This document shows positions 24,637 to 32,555 of a DNA stretch of 64,000 bases, in pieces (positions within the stretch are counted from its first letter, which is position 1; each line of letters starts with the position of its first letter). Where the stretch lies: contig DAHVCP010000064.1 in assembly GCA_027314025.1 (NCBI GenBank), positions 1-64,000 on the forward strand, in the 5' to 3' direction. The notes beneath the pieces were generated by a model. The model was given only the letters and a program-made list of their open reading frames with translations, was not told where the DNA came from and did not search any database. The stretch is from Acidobacteriota bacterium (GTDB lineage: Bacteria; Acidobacteriota; Terriglobia; Terriglobales; SCQP01). Position numbers and translations under genes: made by a program.

Positions 24637-24933
24637 TCAACCTTGCCGTCCGGTCAAGTCGGTGATCATCGCTTGCGCAACCTGCGCGGGATTCACGTTA
24701 TAGGTTCCATTGGCCAGCGCATCCCGCAGTTGGGCGACCCGCTGGGACCGCACCTCCGGGGCTGCGTTGAGCTGGGTCTTGAGCCGCGAAATGGTCTCCT
24801 GGCCGGTGCGCAACGACGCAGTGTCTTCTCCCCCGGCGACCGGGGCCGTGCCGTGGGCCGACCCACCTCGCCCTGGCGAGTTCAGGCGATCCAAATGCGG
24901 ACCGGCGGCTTGCGGATTGGAGGTGATTTTCAT
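24637..24933 (-). CDS. flgM: Anti-sigma-28 factor FlgM
   Basis: 98 residues. FlgM binds and holds FliA (sigma-28) inactive until the hook is complete and FlgM is exported. The C-terminal half carries the family pattern (SQRVAQLRDALANGTYNV followed by NPAQVAQAMI); the N-terminal half is Gly/Pro/Ser-rich and disordered, as usual for FlgM. It starts MKITSN, a typical opening. A very good sigma-28 promoter lies ~55 bases upstream inside flgJ, giving the usual feedback loop. Confidence 0.93.
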   Translation of the reverse strand: MKITSNPQAAGPHLDRLNSPGRGGSAHGTAPVAGGEDTASLRTGQETISRLKTQLNAAPEVRSQRVAQLRDALANGTYNVNPAQVAQAMITDLTGRQG

Positions 24934-24959
24934 GGGGGCCTCGGCGCCCCGAGCTGGGC

Positions 24960-25364
24960 TCAGGGCATGATTTCGCTGTTCAAGCTACCTATCGGCGCCG
25001 ACGGCGAAGACTTTAGCTCCTCTGCCGCGGCGGCAACCCCATTGACATCAGCACGTTGCGGGCCGTTCCCGGAGCCCGGCCCCGGCTCCACGGCCGGCGC
25101 CAGCGACCGCACCATCATGGTGGCCAGGCCAATGCCCCCGTCCCGGGAGATCGCCTGGGTCACCGCTTCTAGCCCCGTGCTATCCACGGCGCTATAGATG
25201 GGGTTCCGGGCGGAGGAGTCCCCAAAACCGCTGTGCTGCATCTCTTTCCACCAATGCGCCAGCAGAATGGCTTCGAACTCCTGCGCCGCATGGCGCAGTT
25301 TGTCCATTTTCTCCGCCCCCGGTCCCATCGGTGGGGCGGGCGGGGTTAAGGAAGTTTTGATCAT
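24960..25364 (-). CDS. flgJ: Rod-binding protein FlgJ, N-terminal domain only
   Basis: 134 residues. This is the rod-capping/assembly domain of FlgJ (KMDKLRHAAQEFEAILLAHW, then DGGIGLATMM); the muramidase domain found in many Proteobacteria is absent, as in the short rod-binding class. The last ~45 residues are Pro/Gly/Ala-rich and contain the sigma-28 promoter for flgM. A TTG two codons upstream of the ATG (25370) is an alternative start. It follows flgI in the rod/ring gene series. Confidence 0.9.
   Translation of the reverse strand: MIKTSLTPPAPPMGPGAEKMDKLRHAAQEFEAILLAHWWKEMQHSGFGDSSARNPIYSAVDSTGLEAVTQAISRDGGIGLATMMVRSLAPAVEPGPGSGNGPQRADVNGVAAAAEELKSSPSAPIGSLNSEIMP
24989..25015 (-). promoter_or_regulatory. 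Sigma-28 (FliA) promoter upstream of flgM, inside flgJ
   Basis: On the minus strand TAAAGTCT (25008-25015, seven of eight matches to TAAAGTTT) is followed after exactly 11 bases by GCCGATAG (24989-24996, seven of eight matches to GCCGATAA). The site lies within the 3' end of flgJ, and the predicted start is about 50 bases before the flgM ATG. It would drive flgM, the 62-residue gene, flgN, flgK and flgL. Confidence 0.85.
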
Positions 25365-25425
25365 TAGCAAGCCCTAATTCGTGCCGCCTCGCCGGCCGCG
25401 CTTCAGCCGTGTACAATCCCTGCCC

Positions 25426-26697
25426 CTAAATCACCTTGAGCCGGGCGTGCAGTGCGCCCTGCGCTTGCAGCGCTTGCAAAATGGCCACGATGTCCCGCGC
25501 CGTGGCGCCGATGGCGTGCAGCCCGCGGACCAGATCCTGCACCGTGGCGCCGGCGGCCAGAGAGATGCGGCGCGTGGGCGTCTCCTGCGCCTGCACCTGC
25601 GTCTTCGGCACGACGATCGTCTTCCCCGGCGAAAACGGCGGGGGCTGAGACACCTGATAGCGCGTCGAAATCTCGATGGCCAAATCGCCATGCAAGATTG
25701 AAACCGGCCCCAGTGTCACGTTCTGGCCTAGCACCACGGTTCCCGTGCGTTCATCCACGACCACCGTGGCTGGGTTGTGCACGGGCACCGACACTTCTTC
25801 AATTCGCGCCATCAACTCGGGAACCGACTGCGTCCCGCGCGTGACGCGAATGCAGCGGCTGTCCACCGCCACCGCGGCGGCGCGGCCCAGCTTGGCGTTG
25901 ATGGCGCGGGCGGCGTCCACGGCGGTCAGGAAATCGGGATGGCGCAGCAACAAATTCAGGTGCGTCGCGGTGTCGAGATTGACCGCCACGCCGCGTTCCA
26001 CGATGCCGCCATCCGGTATGATGCCGACGTTGCTTTGGTTCAGCTTCACGCTATTGCCGCCGCCCCCGGCTAAATACCCCCCCAGCGTCACCGCGCCCTG
26101 GGCATCGGCGTAGGTCACGCCATTGGGGCCCATCAGCGGGGTCATCAACAGCAATCCGCCCTCCAGGCTTTTTGCGTCGCCAATCGAGGACACGGTCACG
26201 TCAATGCGGCTGCCGGGGCGGGCGAACGGCGGCAGTTGGGCGGTGACGAATACCGCCGCGGTGTTGTACGTCTGCGCCTGCGCCGCGTTGAACTGCACGC
26301 CCATGCGCTTGAGGACATTGGCCAGGGTCTGAATGGTGAACAGCGTCTGCCGCTGATCGCCGGTTCCATCCAGCCCGACGACCAGGCCATAGCCGATCAG
26401 GGAGTTGCCGCGCACGCCCTCCAGCGTGGCAATGTCGAGCAGCTTGGCGTCATCCTGGCTCGCAGGAGCGGCGGCCGTGGAACGCGCGGCGGGCGCAGAG
26501 GGCGTGGGCACCGCGGCCACCGCCGCCAGGCCCGGTCCGAGCAGCGCCGCGGTCAGCAGCCATGCGCGGCGCCGGCGCGCGGAGGAAGGGAGCGCGCGGG
26601 ATATCCAGATCGCCCGCCAGCCGCGTCGGCTTCTGGCGTGCCGCGCGGCGCAGCGGATCCGGAAAAGAACGGGGCGGAGTCTCACCATTGCAGCCAT
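25426..26697 (-). CDS. flgI: Flagellar P-ring protein FlgI
   Basis: 423 residues. FlgI assembles the periplasmic P-ring around the rod. The mature N-terminus has the family motif LEGVRGNSLIGYGLVVGLDGTGD-like sequence (about residues 92-114), followed by MTPLMGPNGVTYADAQG and a C-terminal SAF-like end (QDLVRGLHAIGATARDI). About 45 Arg-rich residues precede the hydrophobic signal segment WLLTAALLGPGLAAVAA, which is long for a signal peptide; the true start may be an internal codon, though none with a good ribosome binding site was seen. The given start overlaps the flgH stop as TGATG. Confidence 0.92.
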   Translation of the reverse strand: MAAMVRLRPVLFRIRCAARHARSRRGWRAIWISRALPSSARRRRAWLLTAALLGPGLAAVAAVPTPSAPAARSTAAAPASQDDAKLLDIATLEGVRGNSLIGYGLVVGLDGTGDQRQTLFTIQTLANVLKRMGVQFNAAQAQTYNTAAVFVTAQLPPFARPGSRIDVTVSSIGDAKSLEGGLLLMTPLMGPNGVTYADAQGAVTLGGYLAGGGGNSVKLNQSNVGIIPDGGIVERGVAVNLDTATHLNLLLRHPDFLTAVDAARAINAKLGRAAAVAVDSRCIRVTRGTQSVPELMARIEEVSVPVHNPATVVVDERTGTVVLGQNVTLGPVSILHGDLAIEISTRYQVSQPPPFSPGKTIVVPKTQVQAQETPTRRISLAAGATVQDLVRGLHAIGATARDIVAILQALQAQGALHARLKVI

Positions 26698-27431
26698 CAG
26701 AATTGGAAAATTTTGAGCAAGATGCGGGTGAGCAGGTTGGGTTGCCGCGTAATATCGCTCAGCACCCCTTTGCCCTGCAGTTCAACTTCCAGATCGCCCA
26801 AGGAGGTGGATAGGACGGAGTTATCGGGGGCGACATCCTCCGGCCGCACCAGGCCGCGCAGGATGGCGGTCTGCCGCTCATTGTTGATCTCCACGCTGCG
26901 CCGGGCCTCGACCACCAGCACGCCGTTCGGCAGCACGTCCACGACCTGACCGGTGAGATCGGTGGTGAGTTCGCTGGTGCTGTTGGTTTGTCCCTGGCCA
27001 TCCAGCGTCTCGGTGGAGCTCGGCGAAAATAGGTTGGCCAGCCCGCTGCGCGGCCCGATCAGTCCTAGGGCTTCGGTCAAGCCGCTTTGCGCGCTGAAGT
27101 CCCGCTGCGCTTTGATGGTTCCCGAGCCGACCGCGACGGTATTCTCCAAAACGTGAATGGTGATCAAGTCGCCGGTTCGCAGGGCCTGAACGTCGCTGGC
27201 GAGGTTGGTGAAGGGCCCGCCCGCCTGCCACAAGCTGGCGGCTCCGGCCGCGGGTGGCAGCGGAGCGGGCAGGGCAAGCCGCGCCAGATAGGCGTGCAAT
27301 CCGGGATCCGCGCCGCGCGTGACGCGCGCCTTCGGGCGGCTGGCCAACGCGGGCATGGCGGTCAAGACCGTCAAGGCCAGCGCGGCTCCTAGCCGCCGCA
27401 TCCAGCGGGAAATGCGGGTGGACGGGTTCAC
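26697..27431 (-). CDS. flgH: Flagellar L-ring protein FlgH
   Basis: 244 residues. FlgH forms the outer-membrane L-ring. Family landmarks: LITIHVLENTVA and the C-terminal VLPNGVLVVEARRSVEINNE plus LRGLVRPEDVAPDNSVLST. The start is a GTG overlapping the flgA stop (GTGA). Residues 11-30 form a signal peptide (RRLGAALALTVLTAMPALA), but there is no cysteine at the cleavage site, so unlike the classic enterobacterial protein it cannot be a lipoprotein. Confidence 0.93.
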   Translation of the reverse strand: MNPSTRISRWMRRLGAALALTVLTAMPALASRPKARVTRGADPGLHAYLARLALPAPLPPAAGAASLWQAGGPFTNLASDVQALRTGDLITIHVLENTVAVGSGTIKAQRDFSAQSGLTEALGLIGPRSGLANLFSPSSTETLDGQGQTNSTSELTTDLTGQVVDVLPNGVLVVEARRSVEINNERQTAILRGLVRPEDVAPDNSVLSTSLGDLEVELQGKGVLSDITRQPNLLTRILLKIFQF

Positions 27432-28024
27432 AGGTTCGCCTCCAATTGGTTCTTCCCCGTCACCGTGCCGGTGATAAAGCGGCGGTTTGCGGGGTCTTCC
27501 AGCCGAATCAACTGTCCCCGCCGGCCCTGTTGCAAGGGAATGACCACCAACTCGATGCGCATGCCGGCACTCAAAATGGTCAGCAGCGCCGGCCGGTGGG
27601 GATGCACCAGCAGCGGGCCGCGGCGGCGCGGCCGCCAGCGTTCACTCGGGAGCGCGCGCCGCGGGGCAACAACGGGCAGGTCGCCGGGCACGGAAATCCA
27701 GAACGGCAACAGTCGGGGCAGCGCGGCGGCGCGCAGCCGGAATAGCGTGCGGTGCTGCACGCGGTCCGGGCGAATCGCCATCACTCGCAGCCGCGCATCC
27801 GCGGGCAGCGCAACCGGCGCGGTCAAAGTCCCCGCCGGCAAATCAGCCACGCGGCGCGCCAATTCCTGGTCGTCGCGGCGCGACAACGCGGCGGTCAAGG
27901 CCGAGCGCAAGCTCTTTGCGGGCCCAGGCGCTGCGTGGGAGGCCGCCGCGCGCAGGGCCACGGGCGCGGCCAGCGCCAGCAGCGCCGTCAGGGTAACGGA
28001 GAGTTGGGTGGATGGTCGTTGCAT
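27428..28024 (-). CDS. flgA: Flagellar P-ring assembly chaperone FlgA
   Basis: 198 residues with an N-terminal signal peptide (about 1-30, LTALLALAAPVALRAAA). FlgA is the periplasmic chaperone for FlgI. The C-terminal SAF/FlgA domain ends with the expected GQLIRLEDPANRRFITG pattern. The N-terminal region is poorly conserved. Encoded between flgG and flgH, the usual order in bacteria with this arrangement, 20 bases after flgG. Confidence 0.88.
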   Translation of the reverse strand: MQRPSTQLSVTLTALLALAAPVALRAAASHAAPGPAKSLRSALTAALSRRDDQELARRVADLPAGTLTAPVALPADARLRVMAIRPDRVQHRTLFRLRAAALPRLLPFWISVPGDLPVVAPRRALPSERWRPRRRGPLLVHPHRPALLTILSAGMRIELVVIPLQQGRRGQLIRLEDPANRRFITGTVTGKNQLEANL

Positions 28025-28044
28025 GGGCGCGCCGCGGCGATGGA

Positions 28045-28830
28045 CTACATGTTGTTGGCGGTCTGGTACATCTGGTTGGCGGTGGTGACCACCTTCGAGT
28101 TCGCCTCGTACGACCGCTGGGCCATGATCATGGCGATGAATTGCTGCACCACGCTGACGTTGGACTGCTCCAGCATGCCTTGTTGGATCGTGCCCAGGCC
28201 CTCGCTGCCGCCGGGATTGCCGATCACCGGCTGGCCCGAGGCGGTGGTGGGCGTCAGCAGGTTGTTGCCCATGCTGTTCAAGCCGCCCGGATTGGGAAAC
28301 TCCGCCAGCGTGATCTGCCCCACCACCTGGCTCTGCGATTGCCCGGGCATCTGCACGCTGACCGTGCCATCGGAACCGATCGTCACCGACAAGGCGCCGG
28401 AGGGAATGGCGATATTGGGCTCAAGTTGGTCGCCATCGGCGGTGACCAGGTTGCCCTGGTTGTCCAAATGGAAGTTACCTGCGCGCGTGTACGCCGTGGT
28501 TCCGTTGGTTTGCTGGATCTGAAAAAAGCCGTGTCCCTCAATCGCCAAATCCAGCGGGTTGCCCGTCTCCTCCGGCTGGCCCTGCGTGGTCAGAATCTCC
28601 GAGGAGGCGCCGCGAGTCCCCAAACCGATTTGCAGCCCCGCGGCGTTGGTGGTTTGCTGTGTCGCGGCCGATCCCGGGGCGATGATGTTTTGGTAGATCA
28701 GGTCCTGAAACTCCAGGCGCCGTTCGCGAAAGCCCGCGGTGGAAGCGTTGGCCAAATTATTGGCGATGGTGTCCAGGTTTTCCTGTTGGGCGGTCATGCC
28801 GGTGGCGGCGGTTTGTAAGGCTCCAATCAT
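28045..28830 (-). CDS. flgG: Distal rod protein FlgG
   Basis: 261 residues, the family's normal length. FlgG forms the distal rod. N-terminal motif QTAATGMTAQQENLDTIANN, then NLANASTAGF, the internal PEETGNPLDLAIEGHGFF, and the C-terminal EQSNVSVVQQFIAMIMAQRSYEANSKVV are all diagnostic. It follows flgF by 30 bases in the same direction. Confidence 0.96.
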   Translation of the reverse strand: MIGALQTAATGMTAQQENLDTIANNLANASTAGFRERRLEFQDLIYQNIIAPGSAATQQTTNAAGLQIGLGTRGASSEILTTQGQPEETGNPLDLAIEGHGFFQIQQTNGTTAYTRAGNFHLDNQGNLVTADGDQLEPNIAIPSGALSVTIGSDGTVSVQMPGQSQSQVVGQITLAEFPNPGGLNSMGNNLLTPTTASGQPVIGNPGGSEGLGTIQQGMLEQSNVSVVQQFIAMIMAQRSYEANSKVVTTANQMYQTANNM

Positions 28831-28860
28831 GAGATTCTCCTAACGCGGCCGCGCATCCCT

Positions 28861-29610
28861 CTATGGGACTTGCGGCAGTTGCGTGATGGCGGGTTTATCA
28901 AAATCGTTGTTGAAGCTGCTGAGCGCCTTTTGCAGCAGGTCGAAGGTCCGTTGCAGTTCGATCAGGCTGACCATGCCTTGCACCGGGCTCAAATTCGACC
29001 GTTCCAGGCTGCCCTGTTGAATCTGTGTGTTGGGCGCCGGTTTCGCGGCCTTGGCCGGCGCGGCGAAATACGAGTTGCCCTGCGGCGTCAGTGGGGTGCC
29101 GGCGGGAAAGTTGACCACCGCGATCTGCCCGATGATGGCGCCGCGGGAGGAAATCACGCCGTCCGGGCTGATCGTCACCGGACCGGGCTGCAAGCGGATC
29201 GGCTTGCCCTTGGGATTCAGCACCGGATCACCGGCGGCGGTCAGCAAGATTCCCTTGGGGCTGAGGTGCAAGCTGCCGTCGCGGGTATAGCGGTCGCCCG
29301 CCGCGGTTTGGGCCACGAGAAATCCCGGCCCTTCCAGCGCTAAATCCAGCGGATTGCCGGTGCGCGCGATGTGGCCCTGGGCCAAATCCAGCGTCTGCCC
29401 GCCCAACACCCCGTAGGCGTTGACGGCCTGATTGAGGGGACCCAAGCCGGGAACCACGTTGGTGTTATTGCCGGCGTTGAGAGCTTGATAAAACTCGGTG
29501 TGCGCCTTGAACCCCGTGGTGTTGGCGTTGGCGATGTTATTCGCCACCACGCTTAGCGCCTGGGTGCGGGCCAGCAGCCCGGAGAGCGCAGCGTAATATC
29601 CGCTTCCCAT
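28861..29610 (-). CDS. flgF: Proximal rod protein of the FlgF/FlgG family
   Basis: 249 residues. N-terminal SGLLARTQALSVVANNIANA and NTTGFKAHTEFYQ, central TGNPLDLALEGPGFLV and C-terminal ERSNLSPVQGMVSLIELQRTFD place it in the FlgF/FlgG family; being shorter and upstream of flgG, it is the FlgF member. It is the first gene in the flagellar rod/ring series, so its promoter should lie in 29611-29729, but no convincing sigma-28 or sigma-54 element was seen there. Confidence 0.9.
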   Translation of the reverse strand: MGSGYYAALSGLLARTQALSVVANNIANANTTGFKAHTEFYQALNAGNNTNVVPGLGPLNQAVNAYGVLGGQTLDLAQGHIARTGNPLDLALEGPGFLVAQTAAGDRYTRDGSLHLSPKGILLTAAGDPVLNPKGKPIRLQPGPVTISPDGVISSRGAIIGQIAVVNFPAGTPLTPQGNSYFAAPAKAAKPAPNTQIQQGSLERSNLSPVQGMVSLIELQRTFDLLQKALSSFNNDFDKPAITQLPQVP

Positions 29611-29729
29611 GCCCGCGAATATGCACGCCGGGGCCCAAAGCCGGAATCCGAGGGAATCCCGCCGGAAGCCCGGTGCGCGCCGGCGGCCGACTGGTTCCCC
29701 GCGGCTCCGGGATGGGCAAACGGCAACGA

Positions 29730-29963
29730 TTACCGGGCAGCATTTGCCGGGTTGGCGGCGGCCACGGCCAGCAAGCGGGCGCGCAACCGCGCCGCGCCCA
29801 TCAGGACGATAGCCGCGGCGGGATTGGGAGCGCCCGTCAATACCGCCGACGTGAGGTCCGGATAGCGCGCGAAGACTTCCGTGATGCGGGACAGATCCAG
29901 CGGGGATTCGGCCAGTAACGGCAGGACTTCCGCAGCGGAGTCGGTCAGGGCGGGCATGGACAA
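29730..29963 (-). CDS. Small single-domain HDOD-like protein
   Basis: 77 residues (or 75 from the Met at 29957). The sequence VLPLLAESPLDLSRITEVF, then PDLTSAVLTG and IVLMGAARLRARLLAVA follows the helix pattern at the start of HDOD domains (signalling outputs related to HD domains), but it stops after the first part and contains no HD residues. It may be a standalone mini-domain or a remnant. It lies between flgF and der on the same strand. HDOD proteins often act in motility or development signalling, so a link to the flagellar genes is possible but unproven. Confidence 0.5.
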   Translation of the reverse strand: MSMPALTDSAAEVLPLLAESPLDLSRITEVFARYPDLTSAVLTGAPNPAAAIVLMGAARLRARLLAVAAANPANAAR

Positions 29964-30000
29964 TGGATCGGCCGCCCGCGCCTCCGGCTTTAATGTTGCC

Positions 30001-30032
30001 GGCGCGGGCCCCAGCCCCGCCTGCGACGGGGC
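30001..30032 (+). repeat. Intergenic palindromic repeat, family R1, copy 1
   Basis: 32 bp starting GGCGCGGGCCCCAGCCCCGC and closing ACGGGGC, with GCCCCG/CGGGGC able to pair. It matches the copy at 39083-39114 at about 28 of 32 positions. It lies 16 bases past the der stop codon. Confidence 0.65.
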
Positions 30033-30047
30033 CTGCCCCTTGGCGCG

Positions 30048-31535
30048 CTAGCGGCGCGGTTTGGCGCCGCTCTGCTTCAGGCGGAAAATTAAGGGCGCGG
30101 CGGTGAACCCAAATGCGCGGCGCAATTGGTTCTCCAAATAGCGGCGCAGGCCGAAATGCAGCGGCCGAAGGTGATCCACGAACAGCACAAAGGTCGGCGG
30201 CGAGGCCGTGACCTGGGAAAGGTAATAGATTTTTAGCCGTTGCCCGCGGGGCGTCGGCGCCCTATCCAAATCCAGGGCGGCAAAAAAGCGGTTCAACTCC
30301 GCGGTGGAAACGCGCTGCGCCCGCGCCTCCAGCGCCTGGTCCACCGCCTTCCAAAGTGCGCCTAGGCCCTCGCCCTTGGCCGCGGAGATGAAGACCACGG
30401 GCGCATAGGCGAGAAACTTCAGCTTGTCGCGCAGCCCCCGCTCAAACTCCGCCCGGCGCTGCCCGCGGGCGCGGGCCACATCCCATTTGTTGACCACCAG
30501 AATCACCGACCGGCCGCTCTCGCTGGCGTAACCGGCGATCGTGGCGTCCAGCGCCACCACGCCTTCGCCGGCGTCAATCATCACCAGCGCCAGCTCGGAG
30601 CGGCGCAAATGCTGGCGGGCCATCACCACGCTCAGTTTTTCCGCCATCAGGTGCGTCTTGCCCTTGCGCCGGATGCCGGCCGTGTCCAGCAGGCGATAGC
30701 GGCGGCCAGCGCGGTCCACCAGCGCGTCCACGGTATCCCGCGTGGTGCCGGCGACCTCGGAGACGATCGCCCGCTCCTCGCCCAGCAGGCGATTGAGCAG
30801 CGTGCTCTTGCCCGCGTTGGGCCGGCCGACGATGGCGATTCCGGGAATCCGCTCCCCATCCGCCCCGGCGGTCGTGGACGGCTCGCCTGCGGAAACCGCC
30901 TTCGCGCCGGCGGCAGCGGCGGCGGCGCCGTGGGCCGCGCCGGGCGTGGATTCCGCCGCGCCCAGGTTCCCTGCCGCCGTGCGCGCCGCAGGTTCCCGCG
31001 CGATCAGCCAATCCAGCGCATCATCCAGCCCGATCCCTTGCTCGGCGCTGACGGCGAACTGCGGCTGGATGCCCAGCTCGGCGTAGGGCCCGAGCGCCGC
31101 ATGCTGCGCGGCGGATTCGATTTTATTGACCAGCAGCGCGGCCGGCTTCCCGCCGCGGCGCAGCAACCGCGCCAGTTGATAATCCGGAGCGGTCAGCGCC
31201 GCGCGCCCATCCACCACAAAAAAAATCGCGTCGGCTTGGTCTACCGCCACCTGCGCCTGGCGAAAAATAGCGGCTGGGATCAGCGCCTGGTCGTCGGGAA
31301 TGATGCCGCCGGTATCGGTGACCTCCAACGCCCGGCCGCGCCATTCGGCGGCGCCATGGATGCGGTCGCGCGTGATGCCCGGCTCATCGCCGACAATCGC
31401 CCGCCGGGTGCCGGTCAGCCGGTTGAACAGCGTGGATTTGCCGACGTTGGGCCGGCCAACGATCACCACCCGCAGCAGCGGAAAAGTTCGCTCGCCGCCC
31501 TGGGGGCTGGTCCGGAGCCGTGCTGGCCGCGCCAT
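30048..31535 (-). CDS. der: Ribosome assembly GTPase Der (EngA)
   Basis: 495 residues. Der has two consecutive GTPase domains and helps mature the 50S subunit. G1 loops are GRPNVGKST (about residue 27) and GRPNAGKST (about 233); switch motifs include DTGGIIPDD and DTAGIRRKG; the second G4 is NKWD while the first is NKIE, a variant also known in other Der proteins. A ~55-residue Ala/Gly-rich insert separates the domains and a KH-like domain ends the protein. The 17-residue extension before LLRVVIVGRPN is unusual and the true start may be an internal GTG. It follows yebC by 32 bases. Confidence 0.96.
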   Translation of the reverse strand: MARPARLRTSPQGGERTFPLLRVVIVGRPNVGKSTLFNRLTGTRRAIVGDEPGITRDRIHGAAEWRGRALEVTDTGGIIPDDQALIPAAIFRQAQVAVDQADAIFFVVDGRAALTAPDYQLARLLRRGGKPAALLVNKIESAAQHAALGPYAELGIQPQFAVSAEQGIGLDDALDWLIAREPAARTAAGNLGAAESTPGAAHGAAAAAAGAKAVSAGEPSTTAGADGERIPGIAIVGRPNAGKSTLLNRLLGEERAIVSEVAGTTRDTVDALVDRAGRRYRLLDTAGIRRKGKTHLMAEKLSVVMARQHLRRSELALVMIDAGEGVVALDATIAGYASESGRSVILVVNKWDVARARGQRRAEFERGLRDKLKFLAYAPVVFISAAKGEGLGALWKAVDQALEARAQRVSTAELNRFFAALDLDRAPTPRGQRLKIYYLSQVTASPPTFVLFVDHLRPLHFGLRRYLENQLRRAFGFTAAPLIFRLKQSGAKPRR

Positions 31536-31567
31536 GACGGGATTGGATTTGCCGGCCGCCGCGCCGC

Positions 31568-32314
31568 TCAGGAAACGTTCGCCAACTGGGATTCGTCCAC
31601 GTCGAAGTTGGACCAGACGTGCTGGACGTCCTCGTGGTCCTCCAAGGCTTCCAGCAGCTTCAGCGTCTGCTCGGCTTCCTTGCCCTCGACCTTGACGTAA
31701 TTCTGCGGAATCATCGCCACTTCGGCGTTGGCCGGCTCCAGCGCTTTGCCTTTCACGGCTTCCAGCACCTGATCAAAGGCTTCGGGCGGCGTCAGCACTT
31801 CCCAGCTCCCGCCATCATCCTTCAAATCGTCGGCCCCGGCATCCAGCACCAACGCCAATAAATCGTCTTCGCCGATCGCTTCCTTGGGAATTGCAATGGC
31901 GCCGCGTTTTTGGAACATCCAGGCCACGCTGCCGGCCTCACCCAAATTGCCGCCGCCCTTGGACAAAAGGTGCCGCAGCTCGCTGATCGTCCGATTGCGG
32001 TTGTCGGTGGTGATTTGCAGCAGCATCGCCGCCCCGCCCGGGCCGTAGCCCTCGAGCGTCAACTCCTCGTACTGCACGCCGGGCAGCTCGCCGGTGCCGC
32101 GCTGGATGGCGCGCTTGATGTTGTCGGCGGGCATGTTTTCCGCCTTGGCGGCCAGCACGGCGGTGCGCAGGCGGGGATTGCTGTCCGCATCGCCCCCGCC
32201 TTGGCGGGCGGCGATGGTGATTTCCTTGATGATGCGGGTGAACTTGGCGCCACGCTTGGCGTCGGTGGCGGCCTTTTTGTGTTTAATGGTCGCCCATTTG
32301 GAGTGTCCAGACAT
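31568..32314 (-). CDS. yebC: YebC/PmpR family protein
   Basis: 248 residues, full length for the family. The opening MSGHSKWATIKHKKAATDAKR is the diagnostic signature, followed by the ENMPADNIKRAIQRGTGE and YEGYGPGG-type (LEGYGPGGAAML) motifs and the C-terminal acidic FDVDE. YebC-type proteins have been described as transcription regulators and, more recently, as factors that relieve ribosome stalling at difficult sequences; which applies here is unknown. It precedes der in the same direction. Confidence 0.96.
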   Translation of the reverse strand: MSGHSKWATIKHKKAATDAKRGAKFTRIIKEITIAARQGGGDADSNPRLRTAVLAAKAENMPADNIKRAIQRGTGELPGVQYEELTLEGYGPGGAAMLLQITTDNRNRTISELRHLLSKGGGNLGEAGSVAWMFQKRGAIAIPKEAIGEDDLLALVLDAGADDLKDDGGSWEVLTPPEAFDQVLEAVKGKALEPANAEVAMIPQNYVKVEGKEAEQTLKLLEALEDHEDVQHVWSNFDVDESQLANVS

Positions 32315-32497
32315 AACGAATCCTTGGGGTTTGGCTGGTGCAGCGGCTGACCCGCCCAGCTTATGGGCGCCCCGCCACGGTCAGAGCCGCCGATCGGGCT
32401 CCGGCGCGCTACGCCGCAACCTAACCGGCGCCAAAACGCAACTCGAGCTACGCCGAAGCGCCGCGCAATCCAGAATTATAGCAAACCGAAGGGTGCG

Positions 32498-32530
32498 AAA
32501 AAAAACGGGGCCGCGCCTAGGCGCGGCCCC
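32498..32530 (-). terminator. Intrinsic terminator of the TonB-dependent receptor gene
   Basis: A perfect 24-base palindrome (32507-32530, arms GGGGCCGCGCCT and AGGCGCGGCCCC) is followed on the minus strand, after one base, by eight T residues (complement of 32498-32505). It lies 25 bases past the receptor stop codon: a textbook rho-independent terminator. Confidence 0.92.
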
Positions 32531-32555
32531 GAACGGAATGGCAGGAAAACGGGAG

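Noticed and set aside
29611-29729. Sigma-54 promoter for the flgF operon
   Set aside because: TTGCC/GGCAA-containing sequence is present near 29715-29745, but no GG-N10-GC pair with the proper flanks could be set convincingly.
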